A stretch of DNA of 60,413 bases from an uncultured SAR86 cluster bacterium. GTDB lineage: Bacteria; Pseudomonadota; Gammaproteobacteria; Magnimaribacterales; Magnimaribacteraceae. Below, piece after piece: positions 37,590 to 45,252 of this stretch. Where the stretch lies: assembly GCA_902618945.1 (NCBI GenBank), contig CACNCK010000007.1, forward strand, positions 1 to 60,413. The letters run 5' to 3'. The notes under the pieces were generated by a model, which saw only the letters and a program-made list of their open reading frames with translations, was not told the origin of the DNA and made no database searches. The position numbers were made by a program, and so were the translations under genes. The stretch's first letter is position 1, and the number at the start of each line of letters is the position of its first letter.

Positions 37590-38589
37590 ACATCACTTTA
37601 TATTTTGAAATCGTTAGGCCATCTAAATCTTTGAGTATTATCTCAACATTCTTATCATCATTAAAAATGATTAAACCATAGTTTTCTGACTCATAGATGT
37701 CGCTAATTAGGTATTTATCGCTCTCACTAAAGATAAGATTAGAGAAAAAAGAAAGAGGCTTAGAAACTGGTTTATTCATTGATGAGGATGTCATTTCTAT
37801 TAAATTACCCTTTTTATAGATTGCAGCCTTATGTCTATCTCCAGATAAGATAATTGTTGGTTTACTTTGCGCGTTTAGTAAATCAATTAATCTTTTTCTT
37901 TCATGCGGTAAATTATGCCATTTTTCAAATATGTGATCTGTTGGCAGGACCTGAATAGATGAAACGATGATATTAAGATCATTTTTGTTATTTAAAACCT
38001 TTTCTAACCACGCCCATTGCTCATCTCCCAACATGGTTTTCGTTGTATCGGTTGAAGGATAATAGGGTTTGCTTTGTTGATCCAGCGGGGATCTATGATA
38101 CCTAGTATCAAGCCCAATAAGATTAACTCTTAGTCCAGATATAATTTTTTCTTCATTAAAATAAATTCCTTTTCTTTTATGCCTCGGATCATTAGCATCA
38201 ATATTCCAAAATTCTAAAAATAGTCTCTGAGCTTCATCTTTCAGGGGATATTCAGTTCCACCATCATTTTTTCCATAATCATGGTCATCCCAAATTGCAT
38301 TTAATTTTTTATTAGAGAGCCATTCTGGAAACATTTTCTTTTGTTTGTCATATGAAGCTCTCATTCCATCTAGGAGACCATCTTTAGTATCACCATAAAC
38401 GTTGTCTCCCATAAAAAAGAATTCATTTATATTTTCTTTCTCTATAGCTTTCCATATAGGTTGATCTCTTTTTTCGGTTATGCAAGAACCAAATCCCAAT
38501 ATGTAACTATCATCTAATTGATCTGCATAAACAGAGGAGGAGATTGTGATAAATGCAAATATGAACGCTTTACAAATTAATTTAGTCAT
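37588..38589 (-). CDS. PhoD-like alkaline phosphatase family protein
   Basis: Secreted metallophosphoesterase. The 333 residues begin with a signal peptide (1-22, ending SSVYA). Motifs: GFGSCI near the start, FFMGDNVYGDT (metal-binding Asp), AIWDDHDYGKNDGG (Asp-Asp-His), LGLDTRYHR-like NLIGLDTRYHRSPL, and IILSGDRHKAAI (metal-binding His). This is the compact PhoD-type domain acting on phosphodiesters or monoesters. It is probably used to obtain phosphate from organic sources. Convergent with the upstream gene, divergent from the S9A peptidase. Confidence 0.9.
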   Translation of the reverse strand: MTKLICKAFIFAFITISSSVYADQLDDSYILGFGSCITEKRDQPIWKAIEKENINEFFFMGDNVYGDTKDGLLDGMRASYDKQKKMFPEWLSNKKLNAIWDDHDYGKNDGGTEYPLKDEAQRLFLEFWNIDANDPRHKRKGIYFNEEKIISGLRVNLIGLDTRYHRSPLDQQSKPYYPSTDTTKTMLGDEQWAWLEKVLNNKNDLNIIVSSIQVLPTDHIFEKWHNLPHERKRLIDLLNAQSKPTIILSGDRHKAAIYKKGNLIEMTSSSMNKPVSKPLSFFSNLIFSESDKYLISDIYESENYGLIIFNDDKNVEIILKDLDGLTISKYKVM

Positions 38590-38634
38590 ACGATTCCTAA
38601 AGGATATTTTGTTTTATACTTATTATATTAATTA

Positions 38635-40743
38635 ATGGGGATTATATTGATAAGAGTAGTAAATTATTTATGCCTTATCTTACTTATAGGGTGTGTCTCA
38701 GAGAACAAATATATGCAATATCCGGAAACAAAAAAGGATGACATCCAAGAAGTAATTTTTGGAAAAACTATCACTGATCCTTATCGTTGGTTAGAAGACT
38801 TTACCAGCGAAGAAGCTTCTGCTTGGGTCTATAAACAAAATGAGCTCACAAATACTTTTCTTGAAAATAAATATCAAAGAAAAATAAAAAAAGAACTTGA
38901 GGAAATATGGATCACTGAAGATATCAGCATACCTTTTAAAAGAGGAGATAAAACTTTTTATTATTTTAATGATGGAGAGCAACAGCAAGCTGTCTTTATG
39001 ATGAAGGCTTGTGACAATTGTGAAGCCAAAGTTCTACTGGACCCTAATAAATTCTCATCGGATGGCACTATGTCTTTGTCTGATATTAGCGTTAGTCCAG
39101 ATGGTAAATACCTTGCTTATTCTATCTCTGATGGTGGCTCTGATTGGCGTAAATGGAAAGTTTTTAATATTGACGATGATCGAGAAACAGATGATCTTAT
39201 TGAGTGGTCTAAGTTTTCTTATGCTGTATGGGAGTCAGATAGTTCAGGCTTTTATTATCAAAAATATAGCCAACCCGATGAAGAGTTATCAGATATTAAT
39301 AGAAGTCCCCAATTATTTTTCCATAAATTAGGACAAAGCCAACTCGAAGATCAGCTTATTTATGAAGATCAACAAAATCCTGATTTCTCGTGGTCTATTA
39401 ATGTCCCTGAAAAAGGCGACTACAGAGTTTTATTTATAGGGGAGGGTACAGATGAAAGGAACTTTCTTTACATCAGTCTGGATAGATCTCTTAATTTTAT
39501 TCCTTTAATAGATAAATTTGAGGCAAGTTATAGATTTCTTGGGGGTGATGCGGAAACACTCTGGTTTTTTTCTAACTTAGATGCCCCAAATGGCAAAATT
39601 CTTACTCTTAATATTTCAGATAAGAAGTTTCAATGGAAAGAATTGATAGGAGAAAAAGCTTACCCGATATCAGGTGCCTCTATAGCTGGTGATAAACTAA
39701 TCATTAATTACCTTAAAGATACAATATCTCAAGTTGAATTTTATAATCTTCAAGGAAAATTTCTTAAAGAATTACCTTATGAAAACATTGGGACTTTATC
39801 CGGCTTCAATGGCAGATTTGATAGCAATACAACCTATTTCGAATTTTCAAACTTTACTTCCCCTCAACGTATATACGAATTAGATCTCAAGTCCCTCGAA
39901 TATTCTTTGTATTGGGAGACAACTATCAAAAATTTAAATATAAAAAACTATGTCAGTAAATTAGACTTCTACCAATCAAAAGATGGTACAAAAATTCCTA
40001 TTCACATAGCCCATACAAAAGATTTAGAAATAGACAAGGATACTCCAGTTTTACTTTATGGATATGGAGGTTTCAACATTCCAATTCTTCCTTACTTCAG
40101 CAAAACCTTTTATATGTGGATTAAATCCGGCGGCGTTCTGGCAGTAGCCAATCTGAGAGGTGGCTCAGAATATGGAGATTCATGGCATAAAGAGGGAATG
40201 CTTTTAAATAAGCAAAATGTTTTCGATGATTTTGCATACGGGGCAAAATATCTGCATTCCAAAGACATAGGATCTCCAGACACTACTACTTCTCTTGGAA
40301 GATCAAACGGTGGATTACTAGTCGCGGCAACAATGCTCCAAAACCATGAATTATTCAAAGTAGCAATTCCTCAAGTAGGTGTTTTGGACATGCTTAGATT
40401 CCATAAGTTCACAATTGGGTGGGCTTGGGAGAGTGATTATGGAGATCCAGAAAAAGAAGAAGATTTTCTAAATCTATTAGAATACTCGCCATATCACAAT
40501 ATCAAAGAAGACATGTGTTACCCCACCACTTTAATTACCACTTCGGCTAGAGATGATAGGGTGGTTCCTGCACACTCATATAAATTTGCAGCTAGACTTC
40601 AAGATCTGCAATCATGCTCTAATCCTATTTTACTCAGAGTAGAGTCTAGAGCTGGTCATGGCGCAGGAACTTCACGAGATAAGCAAATTGATGAAATAGC
40701 TGATATATTTGGATACGCATTGCAAACAATTTCGGAAGATTAA
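38635..40743 (+). CDS. Prolyl oligopeptidase family S9A, lipoprotein
   Basis: Serine oligopeptidase cutting after Pro in short peptides. The 702 residues match the family. A lipobox (LILLIGC) in the first 25 residues suggests lipid anchoring outside the cytoplasm. A seven-bladed propeller spans about 75-420. The hydrolase domain has GYGGFNI, SGGVLAVANLRGGSEYGDSWHKEG, nucleophile S557 in GRSNGG, D640/D641 in ARDDRV and H675 in GHGAGT. The downstream amidohydrolase follows after 1 base. Confidence 0.93.
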   Translation: MGIILIRVVNYLCLILLIGCVSENKYMQYPETKKDDIQEVIFGKTITDPYRWLEDFTSEEASAWVYKQNELTNTFLENKYQRKIKKELEEIWITEDISIPFKRGDKTFYYFNDGEQQQAVFMMKACDNCEAKVLLDPNKFSSDGTMSLSDISVSPDGKYLAYSISDGGSDWRKWKVFNIDDDRETDDLIEWSKFSYAVWESDSSGFYYQKYSQPDEELSDINRSPQLFFHKLGQSQLEDQLIYEDQQNPDFSWSINVPEKGDYRVLFIGEGTDERNFLYISLDRSLNFIPLIDKFEASYRFLGGDAETLWFFSNLDAPNGKILTLNISDKKFQWKELIGEKAYPISGASIAGDKLIINYLKDTISQVEFYNLQGKFLKELPYENIGTLSGFNGRFDSNTTYFEFSNFTSPQRIYELDLKSLEYSLYWETTIKNLNIKNYVSKLDFYQSKDGTKIPIHIAHTKDLEIDKDTPVLLYGYGGFNIPILPYFSKTFYMWIKSGGVLAVANLRGGSEYGDSWHKEGMLLNKQNVFDDFAYGAKYLHSKDIGSPDTTTSLGRSNGGLLVAATMLQNHELFKVAIPQVGVLDMLRFHKFTIGWAWESDYGDPEKEEDFLNLLEYSPYHNIKEDMCYPTTLITTSARDDRVVPAHSYKFAARLQDLQSCSNPILLRVESRAGHGAGTSRDKQIDEIADIFGYALQTISED

Positions 40744-40744
40744 A

Positions 40745-41779
40745 ATGGCGAAGATTCATGAAATAGAAGGGTGGATAGAAATAGTAAAAGAAGATGTAAT
40801 TGATCCTGAAAGACCAATAATAGATCCTCATCATCATCTCTGGAAAGGTCCTAAAAATCCCCCTGGTATTAAAGAATCTTATAGATACATGCTTGAAGAT
40901 CTATGGAGAGATACGTCAAGTGGTCATAATATTGAAAAAACAGTTTTTATTGATTGCGGTCAAGAATATTACACGAGTGGTCCAGAACAATTTAAGCCAG
41001 TCGGTGAAACAGAGTTTGTTGTTGGTATTGCAAAAGAGGCTGAGAAAGACAAGTCCAAGGCCCAAATTGCTGGCATTATCGGGCATGCTAATATGATGTT
41101 AGGTACATCCGTTAGAGAAGTTTTAGAATTACATAAAGAGAGAGGTGAGGGACTATTCAGAGGAATTCGACATGCTGGTGGATGGGATGAAGATGAGAGA
41201 GTGAAAAATGCTCACTCCCATCCAACACCTCACATTTATCTAGAAGATGATTTTCAGTTAGGTTTACAAGAATTATCTTCGATGAATCTAGTCTTCGATA
41301 CATGGCATTATCATAATCAAATAGGAGATTTAACTAAATTAGCTAAAAACTTACCTGACCTTATTATCATTCATGATCACTTTGGTGGCCCTTTGGGTAT
41401 AGGTCCTTATGAAGGAAAAAGAGAGGAGATCTTTGAGCAATGGAAGGAAGATATTTATGAATTAAGTCAATGTAAAAATGTTTATGCAAAGTTGGGAGGT
41501 TTGGCTATGCCAGTTAATGGTTGGGCTTGGCATAAAAATGAATATCCTGCCTCGTCGGACGACATTATTACAGAACAATCTAGATATTATCTATATACAA
41601 TTGATTGTTTTGGTTCTAAAAGGAGCATGTTTGAGAGTAATTTCCCAGTAGATAAACAGTCAGTTAGCTACCATGTGATATGGAATGCCTTTAAAAAACT
41701 AGTTAAAGACTTTGACGAACAAGATAAACATAACCTTTTCTATGGAACGGCAGAAAAAGTTTATAAGCTAACTAATTAG
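40745..41779 (+). CDS. Amidohydrolase family protein (TIM-barrel, COG3618-like)
   Basis: Metal-dependent hydrolase. 344 residues from the ATG at 40745, 1 base after the S9A stop; the frame is open into the preceding gene but the real start is clear. Metal motif DPHHHLW (27-33), then FIDCGQEYY, GIIGHANMMLG, FRGIRHAGGWD and IIHDHFGGP, ending with MFESNFPVDKQS. This is the pattern of lactonase/2-pyrone-dicarboxylate-hydrolase-like members. No signal peptide. The substrate is unknown. Confidence 0.88.
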   Translation: MAKIHEIEGWIEIVKEDVIDPERPIIDPHHHLWKGPKNPPGIKESYRYMLEDLWRDTSSGHNIEKTVFIDCGQEYYTSGPEQFKPVGETEFVVGIAKEAEKDKSKAQIAGIIGHANMMLGTSVREVLELHKERGEGLFRGIRHAGGWDEDERVKNAHSHPTPHIYLEDDFQLGLQELSSMNLVFDTWHYHNQIGDLTKLAKNLPDLIIIHDHFGGPLGIGPYEGKREEIFEQWKEDIYELSQCKNVYAKLGGLAMPVNGWAWHKNEYPASSDDIITEQSRYYLYTIDCFGSKRSMFESNFPVDKQSVSYHVIWNAFKKLVKDFDEQDKHNLFYGTAEKVYKLTN

Positions 41780-41781
41780 TT

Positions 41782-42870
41782 TTACTGATCAAATCCTTGT
41801 AATTTACCAGCTTCTTCTCTGACTAGTTCAGGAGATCCTAGAAGCTGTCTATTTAGTCCAATTCTCTTGAACCAATAATGTAAACCTAGCTCATCAGTAA
41901 AACCCATACCGCCGTGGACTTCAGTTGCAGTTTTTGAAACTTGTTTTCCAACCTCCGATATATGTGCCTTAGTTTGACATGCCATTAGTCTTGCCTCTTC
42001 AGGTACATTATCTTGGCAATGGGCAGCATGCCATATCATTGAATGGCAAGGTTCAAGATCAGCGGCCATTTCGGCACACATATGTTTTACTGCCTGAAAT
42101 GAACCGATAAGCCTTCCAAATTGCTTTCTTTCCAGCGAATAAGCTACAGATTTATCCAACATCACTTGAGCAGCTCCAACAGTATCAGCAGCTAACATAA
42201 GCCTTCCTGCATCTAAAACCTTTTCTATAATAGCCTTATCCTTCGATCCTTCTAAGAATTCTGCATCCACATCATTAAGTATTAATTCAATTGAGGTTCT
42301 AGTTTTATCCACGGTTGTTAGCTCTACAACTTCAATACCCGAATTGTTGCTATCAATTAGATAGAGTTCACCAGATTTATTCGCAAGAATATAGGCATCC
42401 GCACCCTTACCATCTATAACGAAAAGAGATCTTCCACTAACTTTTCCATTGGTAAATTCTATCCCTGCATCTTCTCTTGCACCAACATACTCAGAGATAC
42501 CTACTCCAACTTGAACTTCACCTCCAGCTATCTTTGGCAGCCAATTATTTTTTTGCTCTGCATTGCCGGCTAAATTTATAGCCATAGGCGACATAATATA
42601 AGATCCTGCAAAAGGTACGGGCGCCGTTCCTGAGCCTAAAGCAGCAGAAACAACGGTTGCAAAAAGCATATTAAGTTCTAACCCTCCATATTCTTCTGGA
42701 ACAATTAGGCCGCTTAGCCCAAGTTCAATGATACCTTTATGAACTTCTTTAGCTTTATCTTCATCTCCATTTGCCACTGCTTTGATTATGTCCAAAGAGG
42801 CATTGTCAGAAAGAAATCTTTGGATATTTTCTTCTAGGCTTTTTTGTTCTTCAGATAGACCAAAATACAT
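41782..42870 (-). CDS. Acyl-CoA dehydrogenase, probable non-catalytic subunit
   Basis: 362 residues of the acyl-CoA dehydrogenase fold (FAD flavoprotein). FAD/fold motifs include GLIVPEEYGGLELN, SYIMSPMAINLAG, RKQFGRLIGSFQAVKHMCAEM and VHGGMGFTDELGLHYWFKR. The helix-G region reads LDAGRLMLAAD (221-223 A-G-R) where catalytic members have E-R, so the base is missing. It is 2 bases from the 395-residue partner that keeps the Glu. This is the arrangement of alpha2beta2 dehydrogenases known from steroid side-chain degradation. Confidence 0.88.
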   Translation of the reverse strand: MYFGLSEEQKSLEENIQRFLSDNASLDIIKAVANGDEDKAKEVHKGIIELGLSGLIVPEEYGGLELNMLFATVVSAALGSGTAPVPFAGSYIMSPMAINLAGNAEQKNNWLPKIAGGEVQVGVGISEYVGAREDAGIEFTNGKVSGRSLFVIDGKGADAYILANKSGELYLIDSNNSGIEVVELTTVDKTRTSIELILNDVDAEFLEGSKDKAIIEKVLDAGRLMLAADTVGAAQVMLDKSVAYSLERKQFGRLIGSFQAVKHMCAEMAADLEPCHSMIWHAAHCQDNVPEEARLMACQTKAHISEVGKQVSKTATEVHGGMGFTDELGLHYWFKRIGLNRQLLGSPELVREEAGKLQGFDQ

Positions 42871-42872
42871 AA

Positions 42873-44060
42873 TTAAGCTCCTTGAATTTTTGGTTCTTTA
42901 GGCATTCCTAAAGCTCTTTCACTGATAATATTTTTTTGTATCTGATTTGTTCCACCACCTATGATCAGACCAAGGAAATACATATACGTCATTTGCCAAG
43001 CTCCTTCGTCTCTTAAGTGTGGACTATCTTCATAAAGTGTTCCTAATTCACCCATTGCGTCAATCGCTAGTCCCTCAAGTTCATGTCTCAATTCAGTTCC
43101 TTGAAGCTTAACAATAGATTTTGCTAAGTTTGCATCTTGATCTTTATTAATTTGAGAGGAAAGAATTCTAAGAGCATTTGATTGCTGGGCCATCAATCTT
43201 CCTTGAATGGATAAAAGTCTATCTCTGAATATTGGTTTATCTATTACCCTTTGACCATCTATAGTTTCGCTCTTCATAAGATCAATGAGAGAATTCAATC
43301 TATTCTGAGTAACGTTTGGATCTGCTAAAGAGCCTCTTTCATGTCCAAGAGTTGCATTCGCAACTTTCCAACCTTCTCCTCTTTTTCCGACAATGTTTTC
43401 TGCAGGTATTCTGACATCAGTAAGAAATAGTTCATTAAAATCTGAATCTCCAGTCATCTGCTTAATCGGTCTTCTATCGATACCTTCAGCATCCATAGGC
43501 ATCAGAAGATAGCTTATTCCTTGATGTTTCGGTGCATCTGGTTCCGTCCTAACTAGGATAAAACACATTTGCGAGAGATGTGCAGTACTAGTCCAAATCT
43601 TCTGTCCATTTATAACCCATTCATCTCCATCAAGTTCAGCCTTAGTTTGCAAACTCGCTAGATCACTTCCTGAATTTGGTTCTGAATAACCCTGACACCA
43701 TAATATTTCACCTCTTAGGGTGGGTTTAATATATTTTTGTTTTTGCTCTTCTGTGCCTAAAGATAATAAAGTCGGAACAAGCATTTGAATACCTTGACCT
43801 CCAGCTGGTTTAGGAATTGGAGATTTAGCAAACTCCTCTGCGATAATTCTTAATTTGATTATGTCCATGTCTCCGCCATAACCACCATATTCTTTGGGTA
43901 TAGATCTTGCGAAGTAACCGTGGTCAATCAATTTCTGTTGCCATGCAACTCTACTCTCACTTCTTGCAGGACCAGTTAATTTTGTATTTTCATTTTCTTT
44001 TACAAAGTTAATAACCTCAGCCCTAAAGTCGTCATATTGAGGTCCGTATTCTAGATCCAT
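42873..44060 (-). CDS. Acyl-CoA dehydrogenase, catalytic subunit
   Basis: 395 residues. It introduces a 2,3-double bond into an acyl-CoA, passing electrons to ETF. GYSEPNSGSDLASLQTKA and VINGQKIWTSTAH bind FAD and substrate, and LGHERGSL (E241-R242) is at the position of the catalytic Glu of isovaleryl-CoA-type and steroid-type enzymes. The usual YEGT loop is GGGTNQIQ, without Glu. It is transcribed first, followed after 2 bases by the subunit lacking the base. Bulky or branched substrates are inferred. Confidence 0.9.
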   Translation of the reverse strand: MDLEYGPQYDDFRAEVINFVKENENTKLTGPARSESRVAWQQKLIDHGYFARSIPKEYGGYGGDMDIIKLRIIAEEFAKSPIPKPAGGQGIQMLVPTLLSLGTEEQKQKYIKPTLRGEILWCQGYSEPNSGSDLASLQTKAELDGDEWVINGQKIWTSTAHLSQMCFILVRTEPDAPKHQGISYLLMPMDAEGIDRRPIKQMTGDSDFNELFLTDVRIPAENIVGKRGEGWKVANATLGHERGSLADPNVTQNRLNSLIDLMKSETIDGQRVIDKPIFRDRLLSIQGRLMAQQSNALRILSSQINKDQDANLAKSIVKLQGTELRHELEGLAIDAMGELGTLYEDSPHLRDEGAWQMTYMYFLGLIIGGGTNQIQKNIISERALGMPKEPKIQGA

Positions 44061-44140
44061 GAATATCTCCTTTTACATAAATAATTCTCATAGAATAAAG
44101 TTTGTCTTAATAAGAAACAAGCGGATTTGTATGACCTTGA

Positions 44141-44899
44141 TTAATAAATATAAGGAAATATCGCTTTTCTGTTCTTTGGATAATTAGGGATATTAGATTT
44201 AGACCAATTATGATTTGATCTAGCTCTTGGAACTAAGTTTGCAAATGTCCAAATAAAAAAAACTAAACCAGAAGGACTTAAAGTAAGAATTGCCCATCCA
44301 AGCCACTCAATAATCTCTCCAAAATAATTTGGACAACTTATATATCTATACAAGAACCCTTGAGGAGAATAGTAACCTTCACCATTATTTTTGCGTAATT
44401 TAATCAATATATCATCTGATTTAATATTGATGACCATGCCCGAAAAAAATAAAATTATGCCAACTATAAATGGTATGGATATCAGCCAGTCGTCGTTGTA
44501 ATTTCCAAATATAAATATCCATATGCATTGCAAAGAGATATTTACTGAATTAAAAAATAAGGCCATAGAAACCACACCAACTGCCATTGACTTACCTTTC
44601 AATTGTGCCCTGAAAGGCCAAATCATTGTTCTATGAATATAGTGAGATAACCATAATAAGCAAAAGATGATTTCAGTTTGTCCTATTTTGTTGCGAAATA
44701 GGACTATAAATATAAGCATTCCAATTATTGTTGGAGATTCCATAATAATCCATCCAATTCTAGAAGGAATTTTGTAATTGGAATCTAAAGTAAAGTATCT
44801 TCCATAAGGAGCATTTTTATAGAACAAGGCGATAAAAACTAGAACAGCAATTGTCGACCAAAGAAATAAGAAAGGGAAGAAGATATCCTCTAAATTCAT
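44141..44899 (-). CDS. Steroid 5-alpha-reductase-like membrane enzyme
   Basis: 252-residue, six-to-seven-helix membrane protein of the SRD5A family (NADPH-dependent reduction of delta-4 double bonds). Equivalents of the SRD5A catalytic pair are E54 (IIMESPTI) and Y87 (HYIHRT). The C-terminal NADPH/substrate block is nearly canonical: INIKSDDILIKLRK, then YRYISCPNYFGEIIEWLGWA, FANLVPRARSNHNW and YPKNRKAIFPYI. Eukaryote-like SRD5A1/2 proteins occur in some marine Gammaproteobacteria. The substrate could be a steroid or another enone lipid. It adjoins the ACAD pair. Confidence 0.88.
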   Translation of the reverse strand: MNLEDIFFPFLFLWSTIAVLVFIALFYKNAPYGRYFTLDSNYKIPSRIGWIIMESPTIIGMLIFIVLFRNKIGQTEIIFCLLWLSHYIHRTMIWPFRAQLKGKSMAVGVVSMALFFNSVNISLQCIWIFIFGNYNDDWLISIPFIVGIILFFSGMVINIKSDDILIKLRKNNGEGYYSPQGFLYRYISCPNYFGEIIEWLGWAILTLSPSGLVFFIWTFANLVPRARSNHNWSKSNIPNYPKNRKAIFPYIY

Positions 44900-44940
44900 A
44901 TTAAGAGAATAACAGGATAAAAACTATTCAGGTATTCTTA

Positions 44941-45129
44941 TTAAATTGAAATGCCTAGCATTAATGCAAAAGAAATGATGGTCAATGAAACTGATAAGAC
45001 TATGTATAACGAGGTTATCAATCTATCTATCCACAGATAATTGAATGTCTCTGTAAACTCTATTGTGTCAATGCTTTTTACTGCCATCGGCTGGCCTGAA
45101 TGTTTATTTTTTCTATATATATCTTTCAT
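44941..45129 (-). CDS. SOS-box-controlled small single-pass membrane protein (putative)
   Basis: 62 residues from ATG 45129, or 48 from an internal ATG at 45087. The N-terminal half is soluble (SIDTIEFTETFNYLWIDR) and one membrane helix (about 39-60, TSLYIVLSVSLTIISFALML) ends the protein. A perfect LexA box abuts the first ATG and overlaps a promoter whose start would make that ATG leaderless; the internal ATG would have a leader of about 40 bases but only a weak AGG. Family not recognised. Size and topology recall SOS-induced division inhibitors (SidA, YneA-like) or toxins (TisB), by analogy only. Confidence 0.6.
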   Translation of the reverse strand: MKDIYRKNKHSGQPMAVKSIDTIEFTETFNYLWIDRLITSLYIVLSVSLTIISFALMLGISI

Positions 45130-45148
45130 ACTGTATAAATATACAGTA
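45129..45148. promoter_or_regulatory. Perfect LexA (SOS) box
   Basis: TACTGTATAAATATACAGTA is a perfect palindrome with 9-base arms (45129-45137, 45140-45148) and fits the gammaproteobacterial LexA consensus CTGT-N8-ACAG at every fixed position. On the minus strand it covers a -10 TATATT (45138-45143). Confidence 0.9.
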
Positions 45149-45165
45149 CTTATGATTTTTTACAA
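45138..45165 (-). promoter_or_regulatory. Promoter overlapping the LexA box
   Basis: Read on the minus strand: -35 TTGTAA (45160-45165), 16-base spacer, -10 TATATT (45138-45143). Transcription would start at about 45130, beside the first ATG of the small membrane protein. LexA bound at the box would block it. Confidence 0.6.
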
Positions 45166-45252
45166 TACTTAATAATAAATGTTTGAAATATAGGCTTTTC
45201 GTGGGAACATAAATTCTCATATTTAAAGGTAAACAATACTGGGGAGAATTGA
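45149..45252. other. Intergenic region before the DUF3604 genes
   Basis: About 100 AT-rich bases between the LexA box and the first DUF3604 gene. Apart from the minus-strand -35 element, only the ribosome-binding site GGGGAGAA at about 45240-45247 is evident. The LexA box lies 105 bases from the plus-strand start and could in principle also affect that gene. Confidence 0.5.
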
